Part shown: positions 1 to 8,106 of the stretch, one piece after another
Position numbering within the stretch: position 1 is the first letter of the stretch
Layout: each line of letters begins with the position of its first letter
NCBI GenBank assembly: GCA_021738385.1
Contig: JAIPCF010000016.1
Coordinates: forward strand, 1-41,965
Source of the DNA: Sulfuritalea sp.
GTDB lineage: Bacteria > Pseudomonadota > Gammaproteobacteria > Burkholderiales > Rhodocyclaceae
Length of the DNA: 41,965 nt
Reading direction: 5' to 3'
Program-made: the position numbers and the translations under genes
Notes under the pieces: model-generated
The model's database searches: none
The model's input: the letters and a program-made list of their open reading frames with translations, nothing else
What the model was told of the DNA's origin: nothing

Positions 1-6
1 CGAGTT

Positions 7-34
7 CTGGATTCCGGCTTTCGCCGGAATGACG
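7..34. repeat. Hairpin repeat, partial copy of the 12836-12925 element
   Basis: A 28-nt stretch carrying the palindrome ATTCCGGC-TTTC-GCCGGAAT. It matches 12898-12925 at 27 of 28 positions, so it is probably the right end of the same 90-bp composite element, whose left part would lie outside the window. It sits just before the first gene of the window. Confidence 0.75.
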
Positions 35-71
35 GCTTGAATTGCAGAGTCACTATGGAAGGCTTTTAAAA

Positions 72-2030
72 GTGCAACTAAAACACTGGAAACTGGAACG
101 CGATGCCGACGGCCTGGCCTGGGCGATTCTCGACACTGCCGACTCTTCGACCAACACGCTCGGTGCAGCGGTGATGACCGAACTCGGACTGATTCTCGAC
201 GAATGCGAGAAGAATCCACCAAAGGGACTGATCTTCAAATCGGCCAAGGAGGCAGGCTTCATTGCCGGCGCCAACATCGAGGAATTCACCTCGGCCGATA
301 CTCCGGAAAAAGCCCGGGCATTGATCAAGCGTGGTTGGGAAACGTACAACCGGCTCGCCGCAGTCAGGTACCCAACGTTGGCGCTGGTGCGAGGCCACTG
401 CATGGGCGGCGGCACGGAGCTGGCATTGGCCTGCCGCTATCGCATTGCCGTCGATGAACCGGGCACCAAGTTTGCGTTGCCCGAAGTGATGCTCGGCATC
501 GTGCCGGGCTGGGGCGGCATGTTGCGCCTGCCGCAGATTGTCGGACCGGCAGCGGCGCTGGACATGATGCTGACGGGCAAGAACATCGACGCCAAACGGG
601 CGAAGAAAATGGGTCTTGTGGACGCCTGTGTGCCGCCGCGAGTGATGGAAAACGCGGCGCGCATGCTGGTGCGCTCAGGCAAGCCAACGCGTCAGCAGCA
701 ACTGCCTTTCCTGCAGAAGCTGATGAATGGACCGCTAAAAGGATTCGTCGCCAGCGGCGCGCGCAAACAAGTCGCCAAGCGCGCGCGCCAGGAGCATTAC
801 CCGGCGCCCTACGCGATCATCGACCAGTGGCAGAACTACGGCGGCAACACACTGGCGGTGCCGGCCGGCGAGCCGACTTCGCTCGATGCGCTGATCAACT
901 CGCCGACCACGCGCAACCTGATTCGCATCTTCTTTTTGCAGGATCGGCTGAAGGCCTTCGGCAAGGACGCCAAAGATTTTTCGCCACGCCATGTGCATGT
1001 GGTCGGTGCCGGGGTGATGGGCGGCGACATCGCGGCCTGGTGCGTGCTGCGCGGCATGACGGTGACACTGCAAGACCAGACGGTCGAGCGCATCGCGCCG
1101 GCCGTGGGCCGCGCCGCGAAATTCTTCGAGAAAAAACTGCGCGACAAAAAACTCGCCCGCTTCGCCCTCGACCGATTGATTGCCGACCCCAAAGGGGATG
1201 GCGTACGTCAGGCCGACGTGATCATTGAAGCGATTTTCGAGAATCTGGAAGCCAAGCAGGCCTTGTTTGCCGACATCGAGGCGCGCGCCAAACCGGATGC
1301 ACTGATTGCCTCAAATACCTCATCGTTGAAGCTGGCCGATATCGCGGCGAAGTTCAAGGACCCGTCGCGGTTGGTCGGCATTCATTTCTTCAACCCGGTG
1401 GCGATGATGCCGCTGGTGGAAGTGGTCGCCGGCGATGTGACATCACCGGAGGTGGCGCAGCGCGCAGCCGCCTTCGTGCGCAAGATCGACAAGCTGCCGC
1501 TGCCGGTGAAGGACGCTCCGGGCTTTCTGGTCAATGCGGTGCTCGGCCCCTACATGAACGAAGCCATGAAATGCGTTGACGAAGGCATGGCACCGACAAC
1601 CATCGACGCCGCGATGGTCGCCTTCGGCATGCCGATGGGGCCGATTGAACTGGCCGACACCGTGGGGCTCGATGTGGCGGTGCACGCCGGCAAGCAGCTC
1701 GTCGCCGATGCCGTGCCGCCGAAGAAACTGGTCGAATTGTTCGAGGCCGGCAAGCTCGGCAAGAAATCCGGCCAGGGCTTTTACACCTGGGTCGAGGGCA
1801 AGGCCCAGAAAATTCCCGAAGGGACCCACCGCGCTGGCGCTGGTGACACGGGTGGCTCGGCCGAGCTCGCGCAACGCCTGCTCAAGCCTTTGCTCGACGC
1901 CACACAGCGCCTGGTCAACAACAACGTGGTGGCCGATGCCGATCTGGCCGACGCCGGTGTAATTTTCGGCACCGGATTTGCGCCCTATACTGGCGGCCCG
2001 ATGAACTATATGACTGGTGCGAAAACCTGA
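72..2030 (+). CDS. Bifunctional enoyl-CoA hydratase / 3-hydroxyacyl-CoA dehydrogenase (FadB/FadJ-like)
   Basis: Two-step beta-oxidation enzyme: hydrates 2-enoyl-CoA and oxidises the 3-hydroxyacyl-CoA with NAD. The N-terminal ~190 residues are a crotonase fold with the oxyanion-hole stretch GHCMGGGTELALA and the LPEVMLGIVPGWGG segment that carries an active-site Glu. The second half is a 3-hydroxyacyl-CoA dehydrogenase: Rossmann motif VVGAGVMGGDIA near residue 325, SNTSSL, the catalytic-His segment GIHFFNPVAMMPLVE and DAPGFLVN, followed by the C-terminal helical domain. I chose the GTG start at 72 (652 aa) because GGAAGG lies at 57-62; a TTG at 42 is the alternative. The stop codon overlaps the thioesterase start (TGATG), so the two are co-translated. 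It is shorter than E. coli FadB/FadJ (over 700 residues), so the exact orthologue is left open. Confidence 0.9.
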   Translation: MQLKHWKLERDADGLAWAILDTADSSTNTLGAAVMTELGLILDECEKNPPKGLIFKSAKEAGFIAGANIEEFTSADTPEKARALIKRGWETYNRLAAVRYPTLALVRGHCMGGGTELALACRYRIAVDEPGTKFALPEVMLGIVPGWGGMLRLPQIVGPAAALDMMLTGKNIDAKRAKKMGLVDACVPPRVMENAARMLVRSGKPTRQQQLPFLQKLMNGPLKGFVASGARKQVAKRARQEHYPAPYAIIDQWQNYGGNTLAVPAGEPTSLDALINSPTTRNLIRIFFLQDRLKAFGKDAKDFSPRHVHVVGAGVMGGDIAAWCVLRGMTVTLQDQTVERIAPAVGRAAKFFEKKLRDKKLARFALDRLIADPKGDGVRQADVIIEAIFENLEAKQALFADIEARAKPDALIASNTSSLKLADIAAKFKDPSRLVGIHFFNPVAMMPLVEVVAGDVTSPEVAQRAAAFVRKIDKLPLPVKDAPGFLVNAVLGPYMNEAMKCVDEGMAPTTIDAAMVAFGMPMGPIELADTVGLDVAVHAGKQLVADAVPPKKLVELFEAGKLGKKSGQGFYTWVEGKAQKIPEGTHRAGAGDTGGSAELAQRLLKPLLDATQRLVNNNVVADADLADAGVIFGTGFAPYTGGPMNYMTGAKT

Positions 2031-2425
2031 TGGGTCACGACGGTGTAAAGATTCCCGGGAAGGAACCCGTGTTGCGGGTCATGCCCCTGCCGGCAGACAT
2101 GAACGGCAATGGCGACATTTTCGGCGGCTGGGTCATGGCGCAATGCGATATCGCCGCCGCCATCCCCGCCATGCGCCGCGCACGCGGGCGCATCGCAACG
2201 GTGGCGGTGAATTCCTTCCTGTTCAAGCAGCCGATCTCGGTCGGCGACATCGTCAGCTTCTACGCCGAGATCGTCAATGTCGGGCGCACCTCGATCACGG
2301 TCGACATCCAGGTCTTTGCCGAACGCCATCCGGCCAACCCGGTGGTAGTCAAGGTCACCGAAGCGCAATTTACTTATGTGGCGATCAACGATGACGGCAG
2401 CAAGCGCGAAGTTCCCGCAGCCTGA
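2030..2425 (+). CDS. Acyl-CoA thioesterase, YciA-type hotdog fold
   Basis: A 131-residue single-hotdog acyl-CoA hydrolase. The start region MPLPADMNGNGDIFGGWVM is the hallmark of the YciA/BACH group: the Asp after NGNG is the predicted catalytic residue and FGGW begins the long hotdog helix. Its ATG shares one base with the TGA of the upstream hydratase/dehydrogenase gene, so it is translationally coupled and probably releases free acids from beta-oxidation intermediates, adjusting the CoA pool. A cytoplasmic location is inferred from the absence of a signal peptide. Confidence 0.85.
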   Translation: MGHDGVKIPGKEPVLRVMPLPADMNGNGDIFGGWVMAQCDIAAAIPAMRRARGRIATVAVNSFLFKQPISVGDIVSFYAEIVNVGRTSITVDIQVFAERHPANPVVVKVTEAQFTYVAINDDGSKREVPAA

Positions 2426-2486
2426 ACCCGCATCTGGTTAAAATCCGGCGTCCATTTTTTTGAACTTACCTCTACCAAGGCCTGCC

Positions 2487-2897
2487 ATGAAGACTCTGTC
2501 CGTTACCGCCGCCGCGTTCCTGTTTGCTTTTTCTGCGCTCGCTGTCGCCGCCACACCCAAGGAAGTGAAAACTGCATCCGGGCTGGTCATCACCATGCTT
2601 GCCGAAGGCGCGGGCACCAAACCTCAAAGCACGGACAGGGTGAAAGTTCACTATCGGGGCACGCTCACCAGCGGCAAGGAGTTCGACAGTTCCTACGGAC
2701 GCGGACAACCCGCCACGTTCCCCTTGAACCGGGTGATCAAATGCTGGACCGAAGGCGTGCAGATGATGAAGGTAGGCGCCAAGGCCAGGCTGTTGTGCCC
2801 GTCTGAAATTGCCTACGGCAATCGCGGCATACCGGGCACGATTCCACCCAACGCTACGCTGGTATTCGAGGTCGAACTGCTCGAGATTCTCAAGTAG
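2487..2897 (+). CDS. FKBP-type peptidyl-prolyl cis-trans isomerase, exported
   Basis: A 136-residue single-domain FKBP. The N-terminus MKTLSVTAAAFLFAFSALA with a cleavage region ending in AVAA is a signal peptide, so the protein should act in the periplasm. The FKBP core is clear: VHYRGTLTSGKEFDSSYGRG, the IKCWTEGVQMMKVG helix region with Trp in the binding pocket, SEIAYGNRGIPGTIPPNATLVFEVELLEI. The family isomerises Xaa-Pro bonds during folding. The ATG at 2487 is preferred over an upstream TTG at 2460 because it gives a clean signal peptide. It is convergent with metK and separated from it by only 16 nt. Confidence 0.9.
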   Translation: MKTLSVTAAAFLFAFSALAVAATPKEVKTASGLVITMLAEGAGTKPQSTDRVKVHYRGTLTSGKEFDSSYGRGQPATFPLNRVIKCWTEGVQMMKVGAKARLLCPSEIAYGNRGIPGTIPPNATLVFEVELLEILK

Positions 2898-2913
2898 CGA
2901 ATCGTTTCCCGGT

Positions 2914-4110
2914 TCAGGTAGCCGCCGACAGTTCCTCGACAATCTGTTTCAGCGCCGCGACCTGGTCGCTCCGCTCCCAGCTCAGCTCGATATCACTTCT
3001 GCCGAAATGCCCGTAGGCGGCGGTCTGGCGGTAGATCGGCCGCGCCAGGTCAAGCGTGGCGATGATGCCGCTCGGCGTCAGGTCGAAGACGCTTCTCACC
3101 GCCGCCTCCAGTACCTCATACGCCACGCTTCCCGTGCCTTGTGTGTCGATCATCACCGACACCGGCTCGGCCACGCCGATGGCATAGGCGATCTGCACCA
3201 GGCAGCGCCGCGCAAATCCGGCGGCGACAATGTTCCTGGCAATGTAGCGCGCCATGTAGGTGGCTGAACGATCGACCTTGCTCGGGTCCTTGCCGGAGAA
3301 AGCACCGCCGCCATGCGGGCAGGCGCCGCCATAAGTGTCGACAATGATCTTGCGCCCGGTGAGCCCCGTGTCACCATTCGGGCCGCCGATCTCAAAAGGG
3401 CCGGCGGGATTGACCCAGACGCGGAAATCCGCCGTGCGCTGCTTGACCGGCAGCAACGGGTCGATGATCTCGCGCGTAACTTCGCTGGCCACCCAGGCCG
3501 GGTCAAGGTCGCGAGCGATCTGGGTTGAAATCACCACATCATTGACGCCCATCACTCGATGCCCTTCGTAGCGCACCGTCACCTGACTCTTGGCGTCAGG
3601 ACGCAGCCAGGGCAGTGCGCCGCTGCGCCTGAGTTCGGCCTGGCGCTGGACCAGTCGATGCGCAAGCCAGATCGGGTAGGGCATCAAATCCGGCGTTTCG
3701 TCGCATGCGTAACCGAACATCAGTCCCTGGTCGCCGGCGCCGAGCTGGCCGTCGGCGTGCACCACGCCCTTGTTGATTTGAATCGACTGATGATTGAAAC
3801 GCACCTGGACTTCGCAGCGCTCCGGATCGATGCCGGTTGTGGCGTCGGTGTATCCCGCATCGCGCAACACTTGCCGGGCGATCTGCTCGGCACGATCATG
3901 GACCGCATTGAACAAGGCTTCATCGCGGGTGCGGAACTCGCCGGCAATGACGACCAGATTGTCGGCAACCAGTGTTTCGCAGGCGACCTTTGCCGTTGCC
4001 TCGCCAGCCAGAAAGGCATCGAGAATCGCGTCCGAAATCTGATCGGCAAGCTTGTCCGGATGGCCTTCCGAAACCGACTCGGAAGTGAATAGGTAGTGCC
4101 TTGCATTCAT
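2914..4110 (-). CDS. metK: S-adenosylmethionine synthetase MetK
   Basis: Makes S-adenosylmethionine from methionine and ATP. All family signatures are present in 398 residues: [21 protein letters not shown] at the N-terminus, [12 protein letters not shown], the ATP-binding [16 protein letters not shown], and C-terminal TAAYGHFGR. The start is set at ATG 4110 ([13 protein letters not shown]); a four-codon extension to 4122 lacks support. No SAM riboswitch is visible upstream. Instead the 5' flank is filled by a long inverted repeat (4126-4208), within which or upstream of which the promoter must lie. The length is slightly above the ~384 residues of E. coli MetK. Confidence 0.96.
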   Translation of the reverse strand: MNARHYLFTSESVSEGHPDKLADQISDAILDAFLAGEATAKVACETLVADNLVVIAGEFRTRDEALFNAVHDRAEQIARQVLRDAGYTDATTGIDPERCEVQVRFNHQSIQINKGVVHADGQLGAGDQGLMFGYACDETPDLMPYPIWLAHRLVQRQAELRRSGALPWLRPDAKSQVTVRYEGHRVMGVNDVVISTQIARDLDPAWVASEVTREIIDPLLPVKQRTADFRVWVNPAGPFEIGGPNGDTGLTGRKIIVDTYGGACPHGGGAFSGKDPSKVDRSATYMARYIARNIVAAGFARRCLVQIAYAIGVAEPVSVMIDTQGTGSVAYEVLEAAVRSVFDLTPSGIIATLDLARPIYRQTAAYGHFGRSDIELSWERSDQVAALKQIVEELSAAT

Positions 4111-4125
4111 GTTGAAAACCATTTA

Positions 4126-4208
4126 ACCACGGCGAACACGGCGACACGGCGAAAGCATCACAATGCTTTTGGTTTTGCTTTGCGCCGTGTCGCCGTGCAC
4201 GCCGTGGT
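4126..4208. repeat. Long inverted repeat, copy 1 (CACGGCGACACGGCG family)
   Basis: The left arm 4126-4151 and right arm 4183-4208 are reverse complements at 24 of 26 positions, both built on CACGGCGACACGGCG, with a 31-nt loop. A related structure occurs at 19119-19188. It starts 15 nt upstream of the metK start codon, so the hairpin may lie within the metK promoter or leader. No protein is encoded; it looks like a REP/MITE-like intergenic element. Confidence 0.85.
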
Positions 4209-4223
4209 GAATCGCTTTACGGC

Positions 4224-5354
4224 CTAGTCAAACAAGATCACCTGCCGCACCGCTTCACCCGCTGCCAGTCTGTCGAAGCCTTCGTTGATCTGGTCCAGCG
4301 TCAGGCGATGGGTGATCAGCTTGTCGACGGGCAGACGGCCGGCCTTGTACAAGTCAATGTAGTGCGGAATGTCGCGTGCCGGCACGGCGGAGCCGAGATA
4401 GCTGCCTTTCAGCGTGCGCTCCTCGGCAACCAGATTGACGGCCGGCACATTGAAGGTGTGTGAGGGCGGCGGCAGACTACAGGTGACGGTGATGCCACCA
4501 CGCCGGGTAATCCGATAGGCGGCGTCGAGCGCCTTCACCGAACTGGCTGCCTCGATGGCGACATCGACGCCGCCATTGGTGACGGCCTTGACCTGCGCCA
4601 CCAGATCCGGATCGTCTGCCCGGAACGCCCGCGTGGCGCCCAGAGCCAGCGCCATGTCGAGCTTCGACTGCAAGGTATCAACCACCACGACTTCGCGTGC
4701 GCCGACCGACAGGGCACCGAGTACCGCCGACAGCCCGACCCCGCCCAGGCCGACCACGGCAACGGTTTGCCCGAGACGGACCTGCGCCGAATTGATCACC
4801 GCGCCGACGCCTGTCAGCACCGCACAACCGAATATTGCGGCCACATCCGGCGGTAAATCCGGCGCAACCTTGACCACGCTGCCGCGATTGACCACGGCAT
4901 GGTCTGCGAAACAGGACACTCCCACCTGATGATTCAAGGGCGTGCCATCGCTGCGTGACAAATGCCGATGGCCACCCACCATGGTGCCGGCGGTATTCGC
5001 CACCGCGCCGGGTTCGCACAGCGCCGGCCGGCCTTCGAGGCAGGGCAGGCAATGTCCGCAACTGGGAACGAACACCAGCGCCACGGTATCGCCGCGCACC
5101 AAATCGTCCACGCCGGGCCCGACTTCCTCGACCACTCCGGCGGCTTCATGGCCGAGCGCCATGGGCATCGGACGCGGGCGGTCGCCATTGACAATCGACA
5201 GATCGGAATGGCACAGGCCGGCAGCCGTGATTCTGACCAAAACTTCGTCGGGTCCCGGTCCTGCAAGATTCACCGTCTCGATGGTGATCGGCCGGGACTG
5301 CCCATAGGGGCTCGGTTGTTCCATCTGGCTTAACACTGCGGCACGGATTTGCAT
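4224..5354 (-). CDS. Zinc-dependent alcohol dehydrogenase (MDR superfamily)
   Basis: A 376-residue medium-chain dehydrogenase/reductase. The GroES-like half carries the catalytic-zinc ligands Cys48 (GLCHSD) and His69-Glu70 (GHEAAGVVEEVGPGV) and the structural-zinc quartet Cys99/102/105/113 (CGHCLPCLEGRPALC). The Rossmann half has VVGLGGVGLSAV and an acidic residue after the second strand (VVVDT), suggesting NAD preference. The family oxidises alcohols or reduces aldehydes; the substrate cannot be read from the sequence. The layout resembles class III-type enzymes, but it need not be the glutathione-dependent one. Its start is 59 nt from the divergent NlpC/P60 gene, so they share a promoter region. 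Confidence 0.88.
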   Translation of the reverse strand: MQIRAAVLSQMEQPSPYGQSRPITIETVNLAGPGPDEVLVRITAAGLCHSDLSIVNGDRPRPMPMALGHEAAGVVEEVGPGVDDLVRGDTVALVFVPSCGHCLPCLEGRPALCEPGAVANTAGTMVGGHRHLSRSDGTPLNHQVGVSCFADHAVVNRGSVVKVAPDLPPDVAAIFGCAVLTGVGAVINSAQVRLGQTVAVVGLGGVGLSAVLGALSVGAREVVVVDTLQSKLDMALALGATRAFRADDPDLVAQVKAVTNGGVDVAIEAASSVKALDAAYRITRRGGITVTCSLPPPSHTFNVPAVNLVAEERTLKGSYLGSAVPARDIPHYIDLYKAGRLPVDKLITHRLTLDQINEGFDRLAAGEAVRQVILFD

Positions 5355-5413
5355 GAGGTTTTCTGCCTTGCTTGGGATAATCCGAAGCAGTCTACAGGAA
5401 TAGATTTGAGCTT

Positions 5414-5968
5414 ATGAAAGCTTCGCGCCGACCACCCGGCTCATTGGTGGCCCTGCTCGCCAGTTCAACCCTGGTGCTCAACGCCTGCGGTGTGCTGCCC
5501 TTTGAGACACGCGCACACAGGCCGGCGCCAGTCAGGGCGAAAGTCGGCGATGGCGATACGGCGGCCGCCGCCGCCGTGCGCGCTGCCAACGGCAAGGCCA
5601 ACGACGTGGTGCTGTTTGCGCTTGGCTTGATCGAAACCGGCTACCAGTTCGGCGGCAAAAATCCGGAAGCGGGCCTTGATTGCAGCGGTCTGGTGACTTA
5701 CGTCTTCAATAGGGCCGCCAATATCCCGCTCCACGGATCGGCCGCAGACCTGGCCCGGCAAGGAACCGCCGTACCGACCGAGCAACTGCGTCCCGGCGAC
5801 CTGGTGTTCTTCAACACCCGCAACCGGCCGCGCTCGCACGTCGGCATCTACATCGGCGACGATCGCTTCGTCCATGCACCCAAGACAAACGGCAAGGTGC
5901 GCACCGAAAGCCTCAAAAACCGCTGGTTCGCCGCGCGCTTTGAGGGAGGCCGGACCTATTTCGACTAG
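5414..5968 (+). CDS. NlpC/P60 family lipoprotein, probable peptidoglycan endopeptidase
   Basis: A 184-residue outer-envelope lipoprotein. It has a signal peptide with lipobox LNAC (lipidated Cys25), a low-complexity Ala-rich linker (residues 26-62), and an NlpC/P60 cysteine-peptidase domain with Cys90 in LDCSGLV, His143 in SHVGIYIG and His155 in FVHAPKTNG as the catalytic residues. Proteins like this (Spr/MepS type) cut D-Glu-diaminopimelate or cross-links in peptidoglycan. The linker-coding DNA at 5539-5563 contains a degenerate copy of the 26-bp interspersed repeat. Confidence 0.9.
   Translation: MKASRRPPGSLVALLASSTLVLNACGVLPFETRAHRPAPVRAKVGDGDTAAAAAVRAANGKANDVVLFALGLIETGYQFGGKNPEAGLDCSGLVTYVFNRAANIPLHGSAADLARQGTAVPTEQLRPGDLVFFNTRNRPRSHVGIYIGDDRFVHAPKTNGKVRTESLKNRWFAARFEGGRTYFD
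5539..5563 (-). repeat. 26-bp interspersed repeat, copy 1 (degenerate)
   Basis: On the minus strand this reads CGCCGT, four bases, then CCATCGCCGACTTTC: one mismatch in the central core relative to CCAGCGCCGACTTTT, and a changed last base. It lies in the sequence encoding the disordered Ala-rich linker of the NlpC/P60 lipoprotein. Confidence 0.7.
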
Positions 5969-6498
5969 GCGAACTTCTTACGATCAGTGACAGCCAGAAT
6001 CTGCAGGCTCGGAACTCAATGCGAGCTCAGATCGCAATTCAAGCCCAGGCTACCGGTTTACCGGTAGCCAAAATACGAACATCCGGGTATTCCATTGTCA
6101 CGTTCAAACCCGTAGCCTGATGCCAGTGTGATTGGCAAGTCAGATTTGAGGTATTCACCTTGGTCCGATCACCCGCTCCTACTCCAACCTCGCGCAATGC
6201 GGGGATTTCAATTCCGGCCTGAGCAATCTCGCCGGATTTTTTTGGCTTGTGGCTCCCGCTGACAGATACTGGATTGTTGGTCACGGCGAAAACCCGGATA
6301 CGAAAATACTTAGATCTCAAGTATCACGTATGATGCCGCGCTGAATCGCCCCAGGGCGAGGCTACCAGTCTCGCTCGCTTCGCTCGACTATCACCAGTCG
6401 CTCCGAACCTGCTATTTCACGTTAAAAGAGATGGGGCAATTAGGGGCTTGATCGCCTTTATGTATCCGTCCGCATTCACAACTGATACCATTTCAATC
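5969..6498. other. 530-nt intergenic region without a convincing gene
   Basis: No open frame here looks coding. A 93-codon minus-strand frame (6039-6320) has no start context and no recognisable family. The region holds a perfect 10-bp stem palindrome at 6048-6069, and around 6365-6390 a TCGCT-rich stretch able to fold (GCGAG-CTCGC). It could contain a small RNA or the remnant of a lost element. Its right end must contain the hemerythrin promoter. Confidence 0.5.
6048..6069. repeat. Perfect 10-bp inverted repeat
   Basis: GGCTACCGGT, a two-base TT spacer, and ACCGGTAGCC form an uninterrupted dyad. There is no T-run on either side, so it is not a standard intrinsic terminator. It could be a protein-binding dyad or a recombination site. 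Confidence 0.7.
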
Positions 6499-6900
6499 AT
6501 GATCAAATGGACCCCCGCCCTCAGCACCGGAGTTGCGTCGCTCGACGAACAGCATCAGCAGATTTTCCAATGGCTCACCGAGCTGGAGAATGCCGCGCTC
6601 GAAGAGCGCACGCTGTTCGGTGTTTATGCGATTACCCGGCTGAACCGCTACATGCGTGAGCACTTCTCCGAGGAGGAAGCCATGATGAAGTCGGTCGGCT
6701 ATCCCGATCTCGCCAGACACATACTTGAGCATGCCGAGTTTCGCGCAAAACTCGGCGAATTGCAGATCAAGTCCATCTCCGAGGATATTTCGATGGATAC
6801 CGTCAAATTTCTGCAAGTCTGGCTGACCAAACACATCACCAAGACCGATATGGCGTATGTGCCGTATTTGAATCTTGAAAAAGCGCCAGAAATCAGCTGA
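6499..6900 (+). CDS. Bacteriohemerythrin
   Basis: A 133-residue stand-alone hemerythrin, an oxygen-binding four-helix protein with a non-haem diiron centre. From ATG 6499 all seven iron ligands are present: His19 (DEQHQQIF), His55 and Glu59 (HFSEEEAMM), His74 and His78 (HILEH), His112 and Asp117 (HITKTD). An upstream in-frame TTG would add 17 residues that do not fit the family. Bacterial single-domain hemerythrins deliver or sense oxygen and sometimes nitric oxide. It is monocistronic here, upstream of two small proteins and the CRP/FNR-NarX fusion. Confidence 0.93.
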   Translation: MIKWTPALSTGVASLDEQHQQIFQWLTELENAALEERTLFGVYAITRLNRYMREHFSEEEAMMKSVGYPDLARHILEHAEFRAKLGELQIKSISEDISMDTVKFLQVWLTKHITKTDMAYVPYLNLEKAPEIS

Positions 6901-7126
6901 GTAGCCCTGAATCCGCCGACTCCGTCAGCCGCAAAAAGCTGGTCGGACCTGGGTCGAGCCGCAATGCAAATCGATGGTGAGCTTCGGGTTGCCAGCGGCG
7001 ACAAATAAAAAAAATGAATGAAAGGTAACCATGAGTCCGCCGACTCAATGATTCCGACGGGGCGTACCTTGTTGCTTCGGACGGAACGACATGATTCAAT
7101 TGACCGTCGGACCAAGGAGACCAATC

Positions 7127-7336
7127 ATGGAACTTACCGGAGCCACCTCACAGCAGGCTAGCAGTCTCGCCGCCCTTGCCGCTGCCAGCCAAAACTCACA
7201 GGCAGAAAAGAATGAAGCGGCCAAGCCCGCCCGCAATACGGCAGAAACACAACAGGTTAAATTGAATCAGGCCAATACAGAGAACCGGCCCACTCCTGGC
7301 GCCGCGACTGGAAGCATCATCAATACAAGCGCTTAG
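7127..7336 (+). CDS. Small protein with C-terminal GSIINTSA tail
   Basis: A 69-residue protein with a strong AAGGAGA ribosome binding site (7114-7120). It is Ala/Gln/Asn-rich, lacks a signal peptide or membrane segment, and ends in GAATGSIINTSA. The next gene ends in the closely similar GTVGSFINTRA. Size, composition and tail recall the YjfB putative-motility family of small proteins, but I cannot confirm that. The two genes are 28 nt apart and probably one operon. Function unknown. Confidence 0.72.
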   Translation: MELTGATSQQASSLAALAAASQNSQAEKNEAAKPARNTAETQQVKLNQANTENRPTPGAATGSIINTSA

Positions 7337-7364
7337 TTACCAGAGCGATGTTTGGAGCTGGATG

Positions 7365-7691
7365 ATGATCGCGATCGGAGCATCCGCGGTAACCTTATCC
7401 GTTGGTGCCGGTGCCGCGCCGGTCACCTCGGATGCCCAGCTCCTGCGCCTGGAAAAGGAGTTGTCCGATTGCGTCAATTGTGCGACTGCCAAGACCGCGC
7501 TGGGCAAGGCCAAGATTCTGGCCGTAGAAGCCAGGATCAATGCCCTCAAAGCACGTATGGAGGCGGCCGCGGCACGATCGCCGCGTGACGATGAGGCTGT
7601 GCAAACGCCTCAACTGAACCCTGTCCAGTCAAATCCCGACCAGCCCCTGACGAACGGTACTGTCGGCAGCTTCATCAATACCCGCGCTTAA
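7365..7691 (+). CDS. Small coiled-coil protein, FlxA-like, with GSFINTRA tail
   Basis: A 108-residue protein. Start chosen at ATG 7365 because GGAG (7354-7357) is spaced 7 nt from it; ATG 7362 is possible. After a Ser/Gly/Ala-rich N-terminus (MIAIGASAVTLSVGAGAA), residues ~25-67 form an amphipathic helical stretch (LLRLEKELSDCVNC...KAKILAVEARINALKARME) resembling FlxA-like proteins, which in enterics are under flagellar sigma-factor control. A Cys-x-x-Cys (CVNC) lies inside the helix break. The C-terminus GSFINTRA matches its upstream neighbour. The motility link is inference. Confidence 0.72.
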   Translation: MIAIGASAVTLSVGAGAAPVTSDAQLLRLEKELSDCVNCATAKTALGKAKILAVEARINALKARMEAAAARSPRDDEAVQTPQLNPVQSNPDQPLTNGTVGSFINTRA

Positions 7692-8106
7692 AAAATCCAA
7701 GCAGCAGCGTCAACTCGTGGGGTCCGAAGACCCTTGGTTTCTCAACTGGCGCAAATATCGGGCAATCGCTCTCCGCTGAAAACTCCAAACGCAAACGCTG
7801 CAACGCCGCAGCCGACTTTTCTCCTATCCGTGTCCAACCCTGAGAAATGGGGGCCGCACCAGCGCATACTCACCCGCGACCTTGATCAAAATCAAGGTGT
7901 ATCGGTTGCACGCACTATAGTTTGGCAGGTCACGCCGAAATGCCCGCTCACTTGCCTGAATCGTCGAACCTGCTGATACCGGCAAGCGCCAACTGCTCGC
8001 ACTTTGGGATGGTTGAACTGGAGTGACTGCTGCACCACGCTGACGCCGCCAGAGCGTCACGAAAATCAATGGCCCGCCTAGAGGCCGTAGAAGATTTGGA
8101 GGATAC
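7692..8106. other. 415-nt leader/control region of the CRP/FNR-NarX-like fusion
   Basis: No credible gene. It contains the FNR box and -10 element described at 7882-7921, then a leader of about 175 nt before the start at 8107 with GGAGGA at 8098-8103. The leader is long enough for post-transcriptional control, but no clear riboswitch fold was recognised. Confidence 0.6.
7882..7921 (+). promoter_or_regulatory. FNR/Dnr-type box and class II promoter
   Basis: TTGATCAAAATCAA (7882-7895) is a perfect match to the FNR consensus TTGAT-N4-ATCAA. A -10 hexamer TATAGT lies at 7916-7921, 30 bp centre-to-centre downstream, which places the box near -41.5 as in class II FNR-activated promoters. Transcription would start around 7930 toward the fusion regulator at 8107. 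The activator could be FNR/Anr or the downstream protein itself, since it carries FNR-like recognition residues. Confidence 0.82.

Noticed and set aside
4111-4223. SAM riboswitch upstream of metK
   Set aside because: The gap is occupied by a long inverted repeat of a dispersed family; no SAM-I or SAM-II core elements were seen.
6039-6320. 93-codon minus-strand frame between the NlpC/P60 and hemerythrin genes
   Set aside because: No ribosome site, no family resemblance and codon use unlike the neighbouring genes; it also spans the palindrome. Treated as non-coding.
7006-7046. Flagellar sigma-28 promoter before the small-protein pair
   Set aside because: TAAA at 7006 and GCCGAC at 7039 are present but about 29 bp apart, roughly twice the required spacing.
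7734-7976. 80-codon plus-strand frame before the fusion regulator
   Set aside because: It runs through the FNR box and -10 element and has no ribosome site or family features.
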